This document shows positions 46,340 through 60,000 of a stretch of DNA of 64,000 nt, in pieces. Source of the DNA: Smittia aterrima (Eukaryota; Arthropoda; Insecta; Diptera; Chironomidae). The DNA is taken from positions 23,002,001 through 23,066,000 of the forward strand of contig CP093831.1 of the NCBI GenBank assembly GCA_033063855.1. The letters are read 5' to 3'. The notes beneath the pieces are model-generated. The model did no database searches and was not told the origin of the DNA. It saw only the letters and a list, made by a program, of their open reading frames with translations. A program made the translations under genes and the position numbers. How positions within the stretch are numbered: the first letter of the stretch is position 1; every line of letters starts with the position of its first letter.

Positions 46340-46447
46340 CTTTAGCCAAACTTCGTTTGCAGCTTTGGTGGTTTAGTTGGTTAAAGTTAACTGATTGGGA
46401 GTCAATCTGATTGACTCAATCAGACTGGGTTCGAATCCCACAAGATA
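46340..46447 (+). repeat. tRNA-like unit, cluster II-4
   Basis: Best A box of the family (TGGTTTAGTTGG), a five-pair stem GATTG-GGAGT-CAATC, a second stem TGATTG-ACT-CAATCA like the long variable arm of Ser/Leu tRNAs, and CTGGGTTCGAATCCCAC. The anticodon loop is only 5 nt, so it is not a standard tRNA. Confidence 0.6.
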
Positions 46448-49400
46448 TTCAAAAATATTCGTGAGACTTGTCGAATTTTTTTTTAAAAACCTAGTTTCTT
46501 TTTATGAAACCTAGTTTTTTTTTTCATTCCTCAGTTGCGATATTATCTTATGGCGTCATATCCGTCCAAGCAAAATTAGTTTCATACATCTGAGTATATT
46601 CGAAGAGTGTCAACAATACATGTTACAACTCACTTTTTCCAACTCTTGTCGTCGCCTCGCCTGATGCAATGAGAAACTGAAAATATTTTCCTGATCTCGT
46701 CGTCTGCGTTGCAACGTCACGTTCGAGCAGCATAAAAAAGAAACGAAGGCGACAATCTCAAAGAGGAAAATTTTGAAATATTTATGGTGTTTAGTGAGCG
46801 TCTGTCATCGTCTGAGTTCCTGCTCATTCAACTGCTTTCCCTTCCATGCATTTACAGGTATTAAACCGAACCAGATTTTCTTCGCTGCAAATGGGAAGAG
46901 AGATCGCATAATGGCAATTTATTACGCCCGAGCTGTTCCTTCCCGTGCAGGTGAACGGCATCGAGAATGCATTTAATTAAATTTGCATCATGCCATCATA
47001 CAACAGCAGCATTCGCACCCACAAAATATGAAAATGAGTTCTTGAAGGCTCTTGTTAGTTTTAAGCGTTTTCCACCTTCGCAAAGAATGGCTCTCAAGCA
47101 TAAACATTCAAGAGAGCCATAAAACGCAAATCTGAGCCCAAGAGGTTGCCCGGAAAACTTTTCCCTTCACCCTTCCATAAAGAAGTATCCACTCACTTCT
47201 GTGTGTGTGTGTGGGCTTCAAGCATCCTTTTCATTAAAACTGTTAGCTCCCCTCTCAACTCATAAACCGCTTTGCAGTTGTGCTTGCTCTTATGCGCGCA
47301 AAAACAACATGCATTCGAGATGATACAATTCTCAATTGCATAATGCTTTGGCAAAAAGTTATTTTTTAGTGCCATCGAGGAGTTTTCCTTTTTTTTTTCA
47401 AGTTTCAAGTTCTCGTGCCTTATATTTCATGAAACTATTGTCGAGAGAAGAAAAGCTTTCGAGCAGTTTTTGCTGTTTCAGTGAACAAGCAGAAGACAAT
47501 AAAAAATAACTGCAGTCGAGAAGACCGAAAAGTTATTAAAAGAAAACTCAACGAGGAAGAGGAACAAGCGAGAATTTTTTATTCTTTTCATGGTCAACAA
47601 CGATATTAGTTCGAAGCCAAACGAATGACTCAACGGTCAAGCGCAAGAATTTTCCTTTTGTTATTTCACAAACTTAAACAATACTTTATATATTTACTAC
47701 ATTTCTTATAGTTTTGTCGTGTTGCGAGAGAACACGTAAACTTTCTTTTCTTCTTTCTTTTCTTCGCGATAGGCAGCTAAAACTTTTCCGATTTTCTTCC
47801 TCGCCTATTGAGTAAAATTGGAATTGATATGGTGAAGGGAGGGAGAAGAAGAAAGAAAAGAAAGTTCGAAGTTCATGTTAACTAATCAGTAATAACAATT
47901 TGCCTTATGAATTTTATGTCGAGGGGAATATTTTGGTGCTACGCTCTGCTCTACATTCCCCGCCACACATAAAAAGCATAAGTTTTGTCTTTATGGGCAA
48001 TGGTGGAGATTAAAGGAACCGACCGGAGGATAAAAATATCAACTTTGCTTGATTAATTGAAATATTTTCTGCCGTTGATATCTAACAACAAAATATCGGT
48101 CATCTTGATGCCGAGGCATTTACATTTGCTTTGATTTGCTGCGTTGATTTAACAAGCACAACAAATTAAATCTCATCAAGGCTTTCTCCACCCTTCAACC
48201 ACTCACTGCGGCTAACAGCGGAACACAAAGTTCCGAACTTTTCGCAGCTTTTCTTGGGTTGCAAAGCTAAGCAAAAAAGAGTTAGAAAGTTGAGGAAACC
48301 GAGGACAAAGTAAGTGAAGGGCTTTTCAAACGTTCAAAGAGCTTTAGGACTGAGCTTAATCACAAATGGACTCTCATTCGAAAGCTTAATTTCTCCTTTT
48401 CATAAAAGCCCTTAAAAAAACAACTTTTTATTTATGATTGCCCGCGGTATAATTGCGTGATAGGAGCTTGGTTCGGCTATTAATAAAGTCGAGGCAAATC
48501 TTAAGTAATAACAAGTCCCCGCAACAACACAACAATTAAATAATTAGGGATGAAAGCGAGTGAAAAATACTCGAAAGCTTATGTCGAACATTGAAATTTA
48601 TTCGTCGACTTGCGAGTGGATTTAGAAAATTACTCATTTCATTTATTAAATTATTTTATTAATGAAGAGTGTTGAAACAAATGATCGAGGAGGATTTATA
48701 AACGATACGTAAGCACGCTTCGAACAAATGGAAATTGTTATTGCTTCATGAATAGGTTTCATCATTTTTCTTTGCTAATGTCATTCGATGTTCGTTTCAT
48801 GTGATTTGCGACGAGGAGCGTCACAAATAAGCAACAATTAGAGAGCGTCCAAATATAGAGTTTTTGTTGGAATTGAGAAAGCGAGCAACGTTGGAATGTT
48901 AGCAAATTGAAGGCTGGCTCGGTCGGCTTTTCATGCCTAAACTAATAAAGTCATTAAGGGGTGGGCGCTTTTGACCCATCGCCCCGATGAGCTTTCACTT
49001 ATATTTGATGGAGAACAAACGCCTCGGACTTTCCCAACAACTAAACTATCAACTGGGACTTGCAAAAGTTTTCTGTTCAACGCAGAATGGCCAGTCATGA
49101 ATAAATCGAATCAAAAAGGCAAAAATAATTGGTTAACATGAAAGTCTCGTATTAAAAACTCATTTCCAACAATCTCTCCCTGTCCTCCCATCCTTTCGTC
49201 CATTTAGCTTGAGAAAGAAAATTCCATTGATGGGCTGCGAGGTTTTCCTGTTTGGAGGCGTTTGAATGTTACGAAGTTTGTCTTAGACATCGAAGAACGA
49301 TTCCTCCTTCTCCTTCTCACTTCGTTCGGGAGGTAGGACAATGGTAGTAAAAGAAAAACTTTTTGATCGTGAGAACTTGTTACTTCGTAAACTATTTTCC

Positions 49401-50944
49401 TTTGAGTTCACACTGAACTTCCCTAACTGTCAGACTTGCCCCAAGACAAAAGAAAGTAAACCCCAAATACCTTTTAGTCAAATCCCTCGGAACAATGCAG
49501 ACACCGAACAAAAAGCAGCCTTTCTCTCTCTCTCACTCTTCGAGAGGCGCATTCCTTTGGTCTTATTGCCAACAAATATAATTTTCAACACAGAATATTT
49601 TCATTTTCCGTTTGAGAGCCAGAGCCGCGGGAGGACACGACGAGAGGGCGTAAAAAATAATATATTACTAGTAAAACGGAACAGATTAATTACATTTATT
49701 ACTTTCCTCTATTTCGCATTTATTGTTGTGTGTTTATAAAATTTGTTTTTGTCGAAGGACGAAGAATTTTTGCCGAGTGGGAGGAATTACAGTTGAACGA
49801 GGATGAGAATATTAACGCAAATCGATTTTCTCATAAAAATACTCGTCTTTCCCTTTCCACTTCAAAAAAAAAGAAGGAAAAGCCAAAGCAAGTTTGTCCT
49901 TCCATCACGCGTAGCAGAAAAAGACTTTTATTTTCCATTTTGTGTATCACTTACAAATGAAATTGATTTAAGAATTGTTTTTGTCCGTTTGTCTCTTCAA
50001 TTAACTTCATCAGGCGGCATGACCGTCCTTGTATCATCTCCCAGAAGAGAAAAATTTGCTTAATCACTGAAATTTACATTTGAGGTTGCTCATCATGTGG
50101 CTCGATCATTGCGCGCTTTATTTATTCTCTGAAGAATGCTTATGCTTCAATGTCTGACGAAACAGAAAAAAGAAAGATGAATAATTTTGCACAAACACTT
50201 AGTGCTGAGTTGCTTGTGTTTGAACTACAAAAGCAGCCGAAATTCCAAATCGATAATCACACAGAGATATTTGGGATTTCCATGTGAGGAGGAGGCATTT
50301 AATATTTATTGGGATCGTCTTTGATGTTTCGCTTCGTCTTCCTTCCTTTTCGGAATGGTATTCAAAAAAATATTTCCACTCTTAAAGAAATCATAGTTCA
50401 GCTCAAAGAACTCGAGTCTTTCTCTTTCCCTTTCCTTCTTCAAGTGACGTATTTCGTTTACATTCCTTCTGCTTCAAAACATTCACTCAAATACACGAAA
50501 AATTTGATTATAATGCTTTTGAAATAAAGAGTCAAAATAAAAATGTGGATCAAGGATAATTTCACTTTCACTATGACAAGAATTTAATTAAAAGTAGATA
50601 AGAGGTTGGGGGAGGAAGCTCAAGAGGAGCTTGTGCCATGTAAAATATGAACGAGGCGCAGCCCAAAAAGTAGAATTGAGATTTTACAGTTTCAAATGTA
50701 TGTGATTCGAAATATGTGCTCTCCCCCCAACCTTCTTCACAAAATTCGAGGTGAGGCGGGTTTGTAGTGGATATAGAGAGGTGCGATATAAATGAAATAT
50801 ACCCGAAGGGGAGCTTGAAAAGAAGAGCACTAACCCGGTTTATTTTGAGATGTGTGACAGGCACAATATAGTTTTAAGTACAGGTATGAATGTGTATGAA
50901 ATAAATTTAATATGCTTCGGATTCTTTTATTTTCATTTTTACAG
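46448..50944. other. Long stretch without recognised genes
   Basis: Non-coding in appearance. It contains a short TG repeat at about 47,200 and scattered short frames (one of 132 codons at 49,341) with no domain or convincing start. Probably intron or intergenic. Confidence 0.5.
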
Positions 50945-51043
50945 AGGACGGAAGTCGAAGAGATAAAAGATTATGTCACAGTGATTGCAGTTGACTCCGT
51001 TTGTGATGATGTAATGGAAGGAGATGATCGGAGATCTGGATTT
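50945..51043 (+). CDS. Candidate orphan coding exon
   Basis: A 99-nt segment bounded by a strong acceptor (pyrimidine tract then TTTTTACAG) and donor GTAAGC, open in phase 0 for 33 codons: RTEVEEIKDYVTVIAVDSVC and then an acidic DDVMEGDDRRSGF. The other two frames have stops. It would need phase 0 partners. The exon ending at 28,126 fits by phase, or it belongs to another gene whose remaining exons are outside or unrecognised. An open frame of this length is not strong evidence alone. Confidence 0.4.
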
Positions 51044-54000
51044 GTAAGCTTGAAGTTCCTTCAGAGTTGACCTAAAACAAACAGTTAAGCCGCTTACTTA
51101 TCCTCCCCGCAATCGTCGTCAAATCCGTAAACAAATGTGACGGAATATCTATGCATGACACATGTTCTCGTTCTTAAATGTTGTTTGAAAGATTTATTGA
51201 CGGGATTTAGTGTCTCGACCGTAAAGGAAAATAAAAATAAAAATCCAAACTGCCAAGATGGAAAAATCATTCGGTCAATATTGGAATTTAAAGCTTCTGT
51301 CTGGTGTGAGATATAAATTTTATATTGCGAATCAGTGAAGAAGAGTGTTGTTGAGCTTTTGACGTTTCAACCTGTGAAAAAGCGGTTGCCGTTTCAGCAA
51401 GAACATTTCGTGAAGAGCGGCCGCCGTAACTAAGTGCGAAAAACAAGCGATTCCGCATAAATCTTCTCACGGGTGCGATTAGGATATAAATGGCTGTGAA
51501 AAAAAGGTGTTGTAAGTAAAACGTGAAACGTTACATTCGATTTAGACGAGCGCTTCGCTGAATGCCGGCTTGGTAGAGGAGATGGTAAAGGGTCAGCAAT
51601 CAGCAGATGAAAAAAAAATCGAGGCAAGAGAAGAAGAAAAATTTGGACGAATTAACGAATTTCCTGGGCTTTCAACAGAAGCGAGACGATCGAGGGCAAA
51701 AACAGAGGCAGACAGAAAATATTATCGAATCAAATCCTTTTTTATTGTGCACACAGAAATAAAGAGCAAAAAGCTTCGATTTTATCATTTCACAGCATGA
51801 GAAAAAGACGCAAACAATTTTCATCATGAATGAAAACTTGCACAGAATTCGTTCTTTCTCACGGAGCGAGAGAAAAGTGTGCAGTATGAAGCGGGAAAAT
51901 CTTCGTGCTCGACCGAGAGAAGGCTTCGTCGTGTTCGCAATTTCAAAATCGTCTAAAACTTTTCCGAGAGAGAGCGAGCGGACAGAGAGGGAGAGAGTGA
52001 GAAAGGAAAAACGTGCTCGTTCCAACAAAATTTTCCTCTGTTCGTTCGGATGACGAGAGAGAAAGTTACGAGCGTGCTTGCAGAAGATTTCCCTCTGTCT
52101 CATCGAGAGCCGAAGAGAAAAAGAATCGTACAATCGTACATATAACAAAAGTACATCATATAACTTTTCATTAGTAATATAGTTTTTCCCGAATTTTTTG
52201 TACTTTCGACTGTTTAGTTGATGGTTTGACGTCGCGTTGTAAACATCTCTCACAAATGCAAGAAGGATTTTTAAAACCTTACTTATAATTATTAAATGTT
52301 ATATTTAACCGTTGATTTTATCACAAGAATCTGTGTAAATAATTTTTCTCCCGCGCGTCCCGCGTCAAGGAAATACTCGAGCGGGTCCGAATAAAATCCG
52401 GAAATTTGTGAGAGAACAAAAAGGGAAGAAAAGTTAAAAGAAAAATAAAAAATCAAATTCAAAAGGAAGAAAAGCTGCGAAAAAAGAGTTTTCGCTCGTG
52501 AAAAAATTTAGTGAAGTTTTTAAAGATTTATCACAATAGTTCTTTAACAGAAAAAAAATTGTTGAATTTAATCTTCTTAACAATAGTGAAAGAATTTCCT
52601 TCCCCGCAAATTTTATAAATTCTTAAAACAGTTTAATCTAAAGTTCTGTTATCAAAGAAAATAATAAATTCTTATCCCTAAAAAAAAAGAAAGAAACTGT
52701 TCTTCCGTAAACTTGAAGAAGAGAACAAGAGATCTAAAAAAGAGAAAGAGAATATTTATGAAGGTGAAAATTTTATAAACTCCAAGCAAACAGCAGCAAA
52801 AGAAAAATCTGTTAAACTATTTTTTCGCGAGGAGAAAAAGAAAACAAAGCAAAGAGAGTTTTCACAATAAAAAGTGATGATAACTAAAAATAAAGAGGCG
52901 AAAGAATAAAAATTTTATGAGTTTGTGAAGTTGCCTTCTTTTGGAGAAGGAAAGAAAAAAGTTGAGAGAATAGACACAGCAAAAAGTAATTTGCATAATA
53001 AATGAAAATTAATGAGCACTTCAAATGGAATATAAATTTGGTATTAAAATCCCCACGAAATTTCCTTGTCTGATTGAATTTAAAGCAAATGACAACAGAG
53101 AGTGTGAAAAATAATTTTATCTGTGCGTGTTTGTTCGTGCTTCTCACCATAGCGAACTCTTATTTCTTTTATTTATTCAGGCGACCGATTCGACTCGTCA
53201 CGCCGAGTCGCGAAGAGTCAAAAGATTTTTTAATTAAGCGCGAAGTTTTCTTAAGCGAGAAATCTTAAAATCTTTTTTCTTCTTCTGCTGAGAGAAAGAA
53301 AATTAAATCGCGAAGATTTTACATAAATTCAAAACTGAGTGAAACTGAAAGTTCTTTTTCTTGAGTCTTTCTGTCATGAGTTTCCCATTTTAATTTCCAT
53401 TAGGAGAAAGAATTTTCTAAGCTGGAAATAATTATTTCATTGTTCTTCGTTTCTTTCGCTCATCCTCAACTTTTCTGCATATTTTCTATATTCCCCACTC
53501 TCTCTCTCTCCATCGCACAGTGAAATGAATGTGAAGGAGGCAGAAACTTTTGATAATCGCCTAGTTTCGCTATGGTTCGATGAGATGGCTTACGATGTCT
53601 CGCAACAGAAACGAGCAAAGAAAATCTGTTTTTGATTTAAAATCATGAGTGACTTCTCCTTTGTTGGAATCGCTTTTCCTTCCACATGATGATTGAATAA
53701 GAGAAGAGGAAAAATATCAAGTTCTATTGTCAGCTGAACGACCGAGAGAGTATCGACAAAGAAGAAAGATATAGAGAAGAAGAAAATAAAATGTTAACGA
53801 TAGAGAATCAAGTAAAAAAAGTATGATGATACAAAAAGTGATAAATTATGATTGAGATGAAAAATGGGGATTTCGAAATTATGATAATAATTGATGAAAG
53901 CTAAAAGAAAAATAATATCAATAGCGAACCGAAAGAGTAACGATTGTCTCCTTTCAACCAACCCCCACGACTCCACGGCTCATGTACACACAATAAGAAG

Positions 54001-57000
54001 CAAAGAGATTCTGTTAAACTGTTTTGTCGTATCCACCGATCGAGATATTCGAAAGAGAAAGAGTGAGAGAAAGCGAGAATAAAAAAAAGCAAAGAAATAG
54101 ATGATTAATATAAGAATATTGCAATATCGTAAGTTGTATCCAACATATAGTTTTACTTAATAGATTTTTCCACTACTTCCTCTAATTTTTCATTCATTTC
54201 ATTTCGTTCCTTTTGCTCGAACATTTCTTTCTTTCTTTCCATTTTTTTTCCTAATATCATCATGAAAGACTGAAAATATATTTTTTTACTAAGAAAATAA
54301 TCATCGAAGGGTGGCTCACAACCAGTTCATCGTTCAGTATCTATCCATCTATCTATTGATTATAAAAATAATAATTTTTCATTTCTCTTTCCTACTTTCT
54401 CTGCTACTCCCACCGAACAACTCTGATTTGCATATTTTTCATCCATCGTTTGGAAAATAATTTTTTTCTGCTTCTTCTGCTGCCTCCTGTCATAATTCAA
54501 TAATCTATTTTTTACGGAGGCGCAGAAAGCATGAGAGAATGAGCTAAAAACTGAAAAATAACATAAAAATTTATGGGAGACAACGGCTGGTACTGGAGCT
54601 TTCCTTTCTTCCCATCAACCATTTTTTTTGTTCCGTCGTCGTCTCTCCTTTGAAAAGAGAGGCCTCGTAAGATCGGGGAATATGAATAATATGTTTTTTT
54701 TGCCTCATGTATGAACCAATCAATTTAATGACATCGAAAAAGATTGAAAGAAAACGATAGCGCTTGTCAGACGACGAGAAAGAGTATGAAGAGGGGGGAC
54801 ACATAAAGACATTATCGTGCTCAAGTGAATATTTTTGAAACATTTCATTAAAACATATTCATTCAATAATGATTCATTCGCATTTCGTCTGATGCTTCAC
54901 TTCACCATCATCATCAGTTCAATGTTGTTTTTGGACGAGGCTCAGAGGCTGATAGAGGGAAAAAAAATAACATCCCCCCGGCTCGACATCGATCAAAGAG
55001 TGCTCTGTGTGTGTCTGGAATTGTGGAAAATATAATTTTCTGATTATCCTTTTTCCCTCTTATTGATGGAGGAGAGCGGAAAAAAGCGAACGAACTCGAA
55101 TGAAATGAGGCGAGGGAAGCGAGGATATTGGAAACGTGCAAAAAATAAATCGAAATCGTTGCAATTTAAATCCTTTTGCCATGGCGGTTTCGTTGGAGCA
55201 TAAAAAAAATATTTACATGCGAGTGCCTCTTCTTTTTTCCACCCTGGCAATATCATAAATGTTTTCAACCCGCGCGAAGAATCTCTCACAGAAATGTTTT
55301 CATCATAAAAAGAGATTAAGAAGCGCATAAAAAATTTATTCAAATTTCTTTGCTCCTATTTATCTTATTTCGTAATGTTTGTTTCACTCGGCGTACACTT
55401 TGCGGAATTCGTTCTGTTCAGTTGAATAATATGTTCTTTGCGGTTGAGTTGAGAGATGCTCGAGCTTTTCTTGTGGAGTCGAGAAATATATTCGACCGGG
55501 CGGCACACTTTACGGAAATATCATCGCAGACTTCTGTATTAGTCAAGTGTGAGAACTGAAGACTTCTCCACAATCTCGAGCCATTGCCAAGAATGAAAAT
55601 TTGTTGTCGACTTGGCGGTAGAGGGAAAAGTTCAGGTTCTGCTTCTACGATCGGCAAGTGCAAAATAGAACGAAGAAAATTGGACATTGGCACCAAAAAA
55701 AAAATAAAAATTAATCATTGAAATACATTTTTAACATCGTTACGGAGCCTAAAGAAGGAGCAGCATGAACGAAAAATACTTAAGCCTCACGAGAAATATT
55801 GTTTATTTGCTACGAGAGAAAGTAGCATCAGCATCAACTATAATTTAGTGTAATGTCCTCATCTAGGCGAGGACGAGAGATTTTTGTCATCCGATGAGGA
55901 AAATCTTGTGCTTGCGGAACAAAAATGTTTCTAAGTCCAGTCACTCGTGCGTGGTTTGCGAAGGCTTTTTTCGTTTTGTCGATTAATTGAATCTTGATTA
56001 CTTTACGAGGGGTACGCAGCTAATTGAAACAATCCAATCTCTGATAACTCACCGACGAGCAGACTATAAAATCCTTTTTCCATTAAGAAAAAAGCCTCAC
56101 CAACCTGAACTCGAAGTAATTTTTCATGACAATCATTAATTCCCTTTGGTTGGCTACGAGCAACTTGTCTTATGTTGAAACCTACTTTTGACCCCCAAGC
56201 GGCAACTGAACAAATTCCACAGCAACCTCAGCTTTCGTGCAATAAATTTTTGAAATTGCTTGCGGCTGTGCAATAGCAATTACTTCTTGTGCAAAAAGTT
56301 TCTTTCGAATGAAAGTATGCTTGATTAACTTCCGGGCACCCTTTGCCGACCTGAGAACTATTCATGAATTTCTTGCTTTTCTTTCGGTAATCACGAAAGA
56401 TTTATCTTGTTTTCTAATTCATCGAGTTGCGACAGGATTAAGAAAAACGAAGGATTCGTTTAGCGAAACGGAACCCAGCAGGAAAAGATCAACGTCTTGT
56501 TCTCTCGTGAACTCTACTCGAGTCAAGTGACAAATCGCACCTGCGAATATTCAAACTGGGTCACCTCGAAATAAAAGACTTTTTCCTCCTTTAACATCCG
56601 AAAAGCGAAGGAGACGAAGAAGAAATTTTCTATTATCGTTCGGCATGATTTATGTTTCGGGTAAAAGTAGAAAACTTTAATGCCAACCTTCTATGTCTCC
56701 CAACGCCTGTTCCACCTCGATACCTGAAAATCAATAAAAATACTTTCCTCGCAAAAAGTGGGAAAAGTTTCAATGCTTAATTAAAAAGCCAAAGGAGAAC
56801 TAAAGGAACACACACATTGAGTTAGAGCTTTTTCGAGAGAAAGGAAAACGATTTTCAAGCCGAAATCCGAAAATGCAATTAATTACAAATGTCATAGATC
56901 TGGAGCATGATATTTGAATGGAATAGAGGGAAGAGAAGTAGGAAAGTACTTGAAATATGATTCAATTAGCTGTAATTTGCATCAAACCTTTCTTCCCCGT

Positions 57001-60000
57001 CTCGTCGTCGGACGACAATGGTCCTTCTTGAATCCTAGCGGCGGGAAGAGTGAAAACGCTTAACTAAGTGATTTTAATTGTGAAAAGCTACTTGAGGTTT
57101 TCACTGTCTCGTTATTCTCCTTTTGCCCTTTAGTTGAAAATTATGACATAAAAAAGCGAATGAATGAAGATTGTTAAACAGAAGTGACTGTTCCTTTAAC
57201 TGTTTTGCCTTTTCAAATGACGACTTTCGCTCCACTTTATGTGTGTGCAATGTCAGAGAAAAGAGCTCTTTACAATAATCACGATGTTCTAGTTATTTCT
57301 TCTCCTCCTTTTTTTTTGCCCTTTTCGTTTCGACTGTGGAAGCATAACGATGGAAAAAAGTATGATTCAGTCGTCGGCGTCGAGGGAGAAAGAGAGAAAG
57401 AAAAGCTCTGGAAACATGAGTTACCATAGGTCGCCAATGTCGCTTCGGTTGTTTTTATTTCAGATGAAAGACAATGATGAGTGATATGTTTATGGAGATG
57501 GAATAATTTTTCCATTCAATCGTCAAATACGACGACTTCTCTGATTTCTCGATTTTTTTTTTCTTCTTCCTTGACCCCACTCCAACTTTCCTGACTCTGC
57601 TCTTTTTTGCCTTTTGTTTATGTCGTCGGGCAATTGAAAACGAAAGAAAAAGAAAACCCTTCGTTAACATAATCAGAGAAATGAGATGATGAAGAAGAAC
57701 TCACAAAAAAAAATATAAAACTCAGAGTAGCAAAGTTAAACAAAGATTGAGTGAGAAGCAGCAAGCAGAGCAGTAAAAGAAATCATAGCGATAAAATATC
57801 TTGTTGTTAACATGCCGCATTGGATGCGATAGGAAGAAGGTTGTTGGATTGTTCTTCTGGAGAACGAAGGGAAGTTGAGAGAGATGTGTAATGTGAGATG
57901 TCGAGGCGCGTTGAAAAATTTTCTCAACATTTTTATTTATTTTCTCATCGTTGGCCGTTTTCATAAATTGAATAACGAAGGATGCTTCAAGGATGGCTTC
58001 TCTTCTTCCCCAGTGATTTATGCCCCGTTCTCAGTTATGTATACTTGAGAAGAGGAAAGAAATTAAACTTGAAATATGTTCTTGACTGAGAGAATAAATA
58101 CATTTCAAGAGATACAAACAGTCAAAGATGAAATGGAAAGCCAAACGAAGGAGTGAAGAAGCTATTTGATGTTCAAATATTCCGCGACGAGGGCGTGGGA
58201 CAAGCTGCGATCGATAGTTTCTACCATTTACATGATAAGAAGGATTGAGTTTCAAGCGAACTTAATATGCTTTGCGTTATCGCTGGGCGACATGTCAAGC
58301 CTTCTCCTCAATGCAAACAAAATAGAGAAAAAAAAAGAAAAAACAAAATCGCTCGCATTGATTTCCTTTTACAAATTCGAAGACGACAATGTTTCATCCT
58401 CTCATCCCGAATCTTTATCCGCAAACGACGGAAGAGAATCTTGTTTCCACTCTTGAACATCGAATGAACAAACGAACGATGTGTGTGCGTATAAATTGAG
58501 ATGTATGGCACATTACGAGGAGAAATATTTATCTCCTGAGCCTTTGCGAGAAGACAGTGAACGGAAAAAGGCAAGAAATTTAATAAAATGCAAATTATTA
58601 CTTCTCATCAATGTTCTTGGTTGAAGTGCCGAGAGCTTATGGCAAAGCAGGTAGTTCCACGCAGACGAGAACGAGAACAGACGCTCTTTATGTGTAAATC
58701 AGGTTGTATACCGACTCTACATTATTTTCACGTGGAAATGTTCTCTCCGACCGTCGCTTCTATGTCTCGTTATGTGCTGTGCGGATTTTTCCATTTCCCC
58801 ACACAACCAGCGAACGAACGAAAATAATAACTTTGACCATAATAAAGCTGCCAAAATAATCTCCAGAGGATCATGACTAAACATTGTGTCGATCGATAAA
58901 ATCAAAATTTTTATTATCAAGGAATGCTTTTGGTTTGCTTCTTCATTCTCTCGCACACTTTGCATCCACCGGAGAGACCATAAAGCGAACATATCATCCA
59001 GCCACCCTCACAGGAAGAGACTCGAAGGGCGTCGGTTGTAGTAAAATTTCTTTGGCCAATTTATTTAAATTACCTCCCGACTCAACACATTGCGTCGTTT
59101 CATGTTTTTGTGTGTCCTGCCGTTGTCGGAATATTCGGCTTGTTGTCTGATAAATGCTCGTCTCTCTCTCTAGCTCTCCCTCACCCAAAAATCCTTCTAT
59201 TTATAAAATTAACAATCGATATTTGAAACATATTTTTGGAGCACAAATAGCACATCATACATAACGATACCGTACACGACGTATCGGAAAACCCGAAACT
59301 CCGACAACAGCATTCTCGTTCGCCATCTCCGTAAAAAGCTCTACTATCTGCTTGTCCTAAATTTTAAAGCAGGACTCTCTCTCTCTCTCTTCCTCTCTTT
59401 CTCTTGCTGCTGCTGTTTGCACTCCCACATGCAATTTCAACCCACACACTCTCGAGCATGATTGCATAAACGGCACCGCATACTATTGCACAAAAAAGCT
59501 TCTCTTCATTAAGTGCATAAGCAAAGCTCATTAATGAAAGCTTATCATGGTAACGATGCTGCTGAAAATCTCCTAATGTTCCACTCTTTTATCTTCTGAG
59601 TTGTTCATTTTTTTCCTGGAGCTTTCACATTCCGCTGCAGCTTCGAAGCCAGAAGCGAGAATCTCCTGAACGAAGTCGTGATGGTGATTCCTTTAACTTT
59701 ACACTAGACGCGGACGATGTTGGCTTTAATGGCTTGCGGAGATGTCTTGGAATACTAATTTCACTCAATGAATTGAATTAAAGATGCGGCTAAATGCTCT
59801 CCACTTAATTTCGTCTTTTTTTTCTTTCGAAACTGATTCGCAAACGTCGAACGTGATGTTGGCCCATTAAAACTCGCTTCAATCGACAGTGAGAATTTGT
59901 TTTGCGAAATCACATTCAAGATTTATGGATATTTTATTTTAAATACTTTTATAGATGTCGTAAAATTTATAGCGAAGCAGCAAAGCAATATAGATTGTAG

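Noticed and set aside
38731..46447. Calling the two clusters a CRISPR-like or protein-coding repeat array
   Set aside because: Units are long and divergent with no spacer regularity, and have no open frame; the B box and arm layout point to tRNA descent, and the DNA is eukaryotic.
49341..49739. A 132-codon plus-strand frame
   Set aside because: No ATG in good context tied to a promoter, no domain, and composition like the surrounding non-coding DNA.
51672..52253. A 193-codon minus-strand frame
   Set aside because: It is the complement of a purine-rich tract, which is depleted of stop codons by composition; the peptide is a mix of Leu, Ser, Phe and Arg with no domain.
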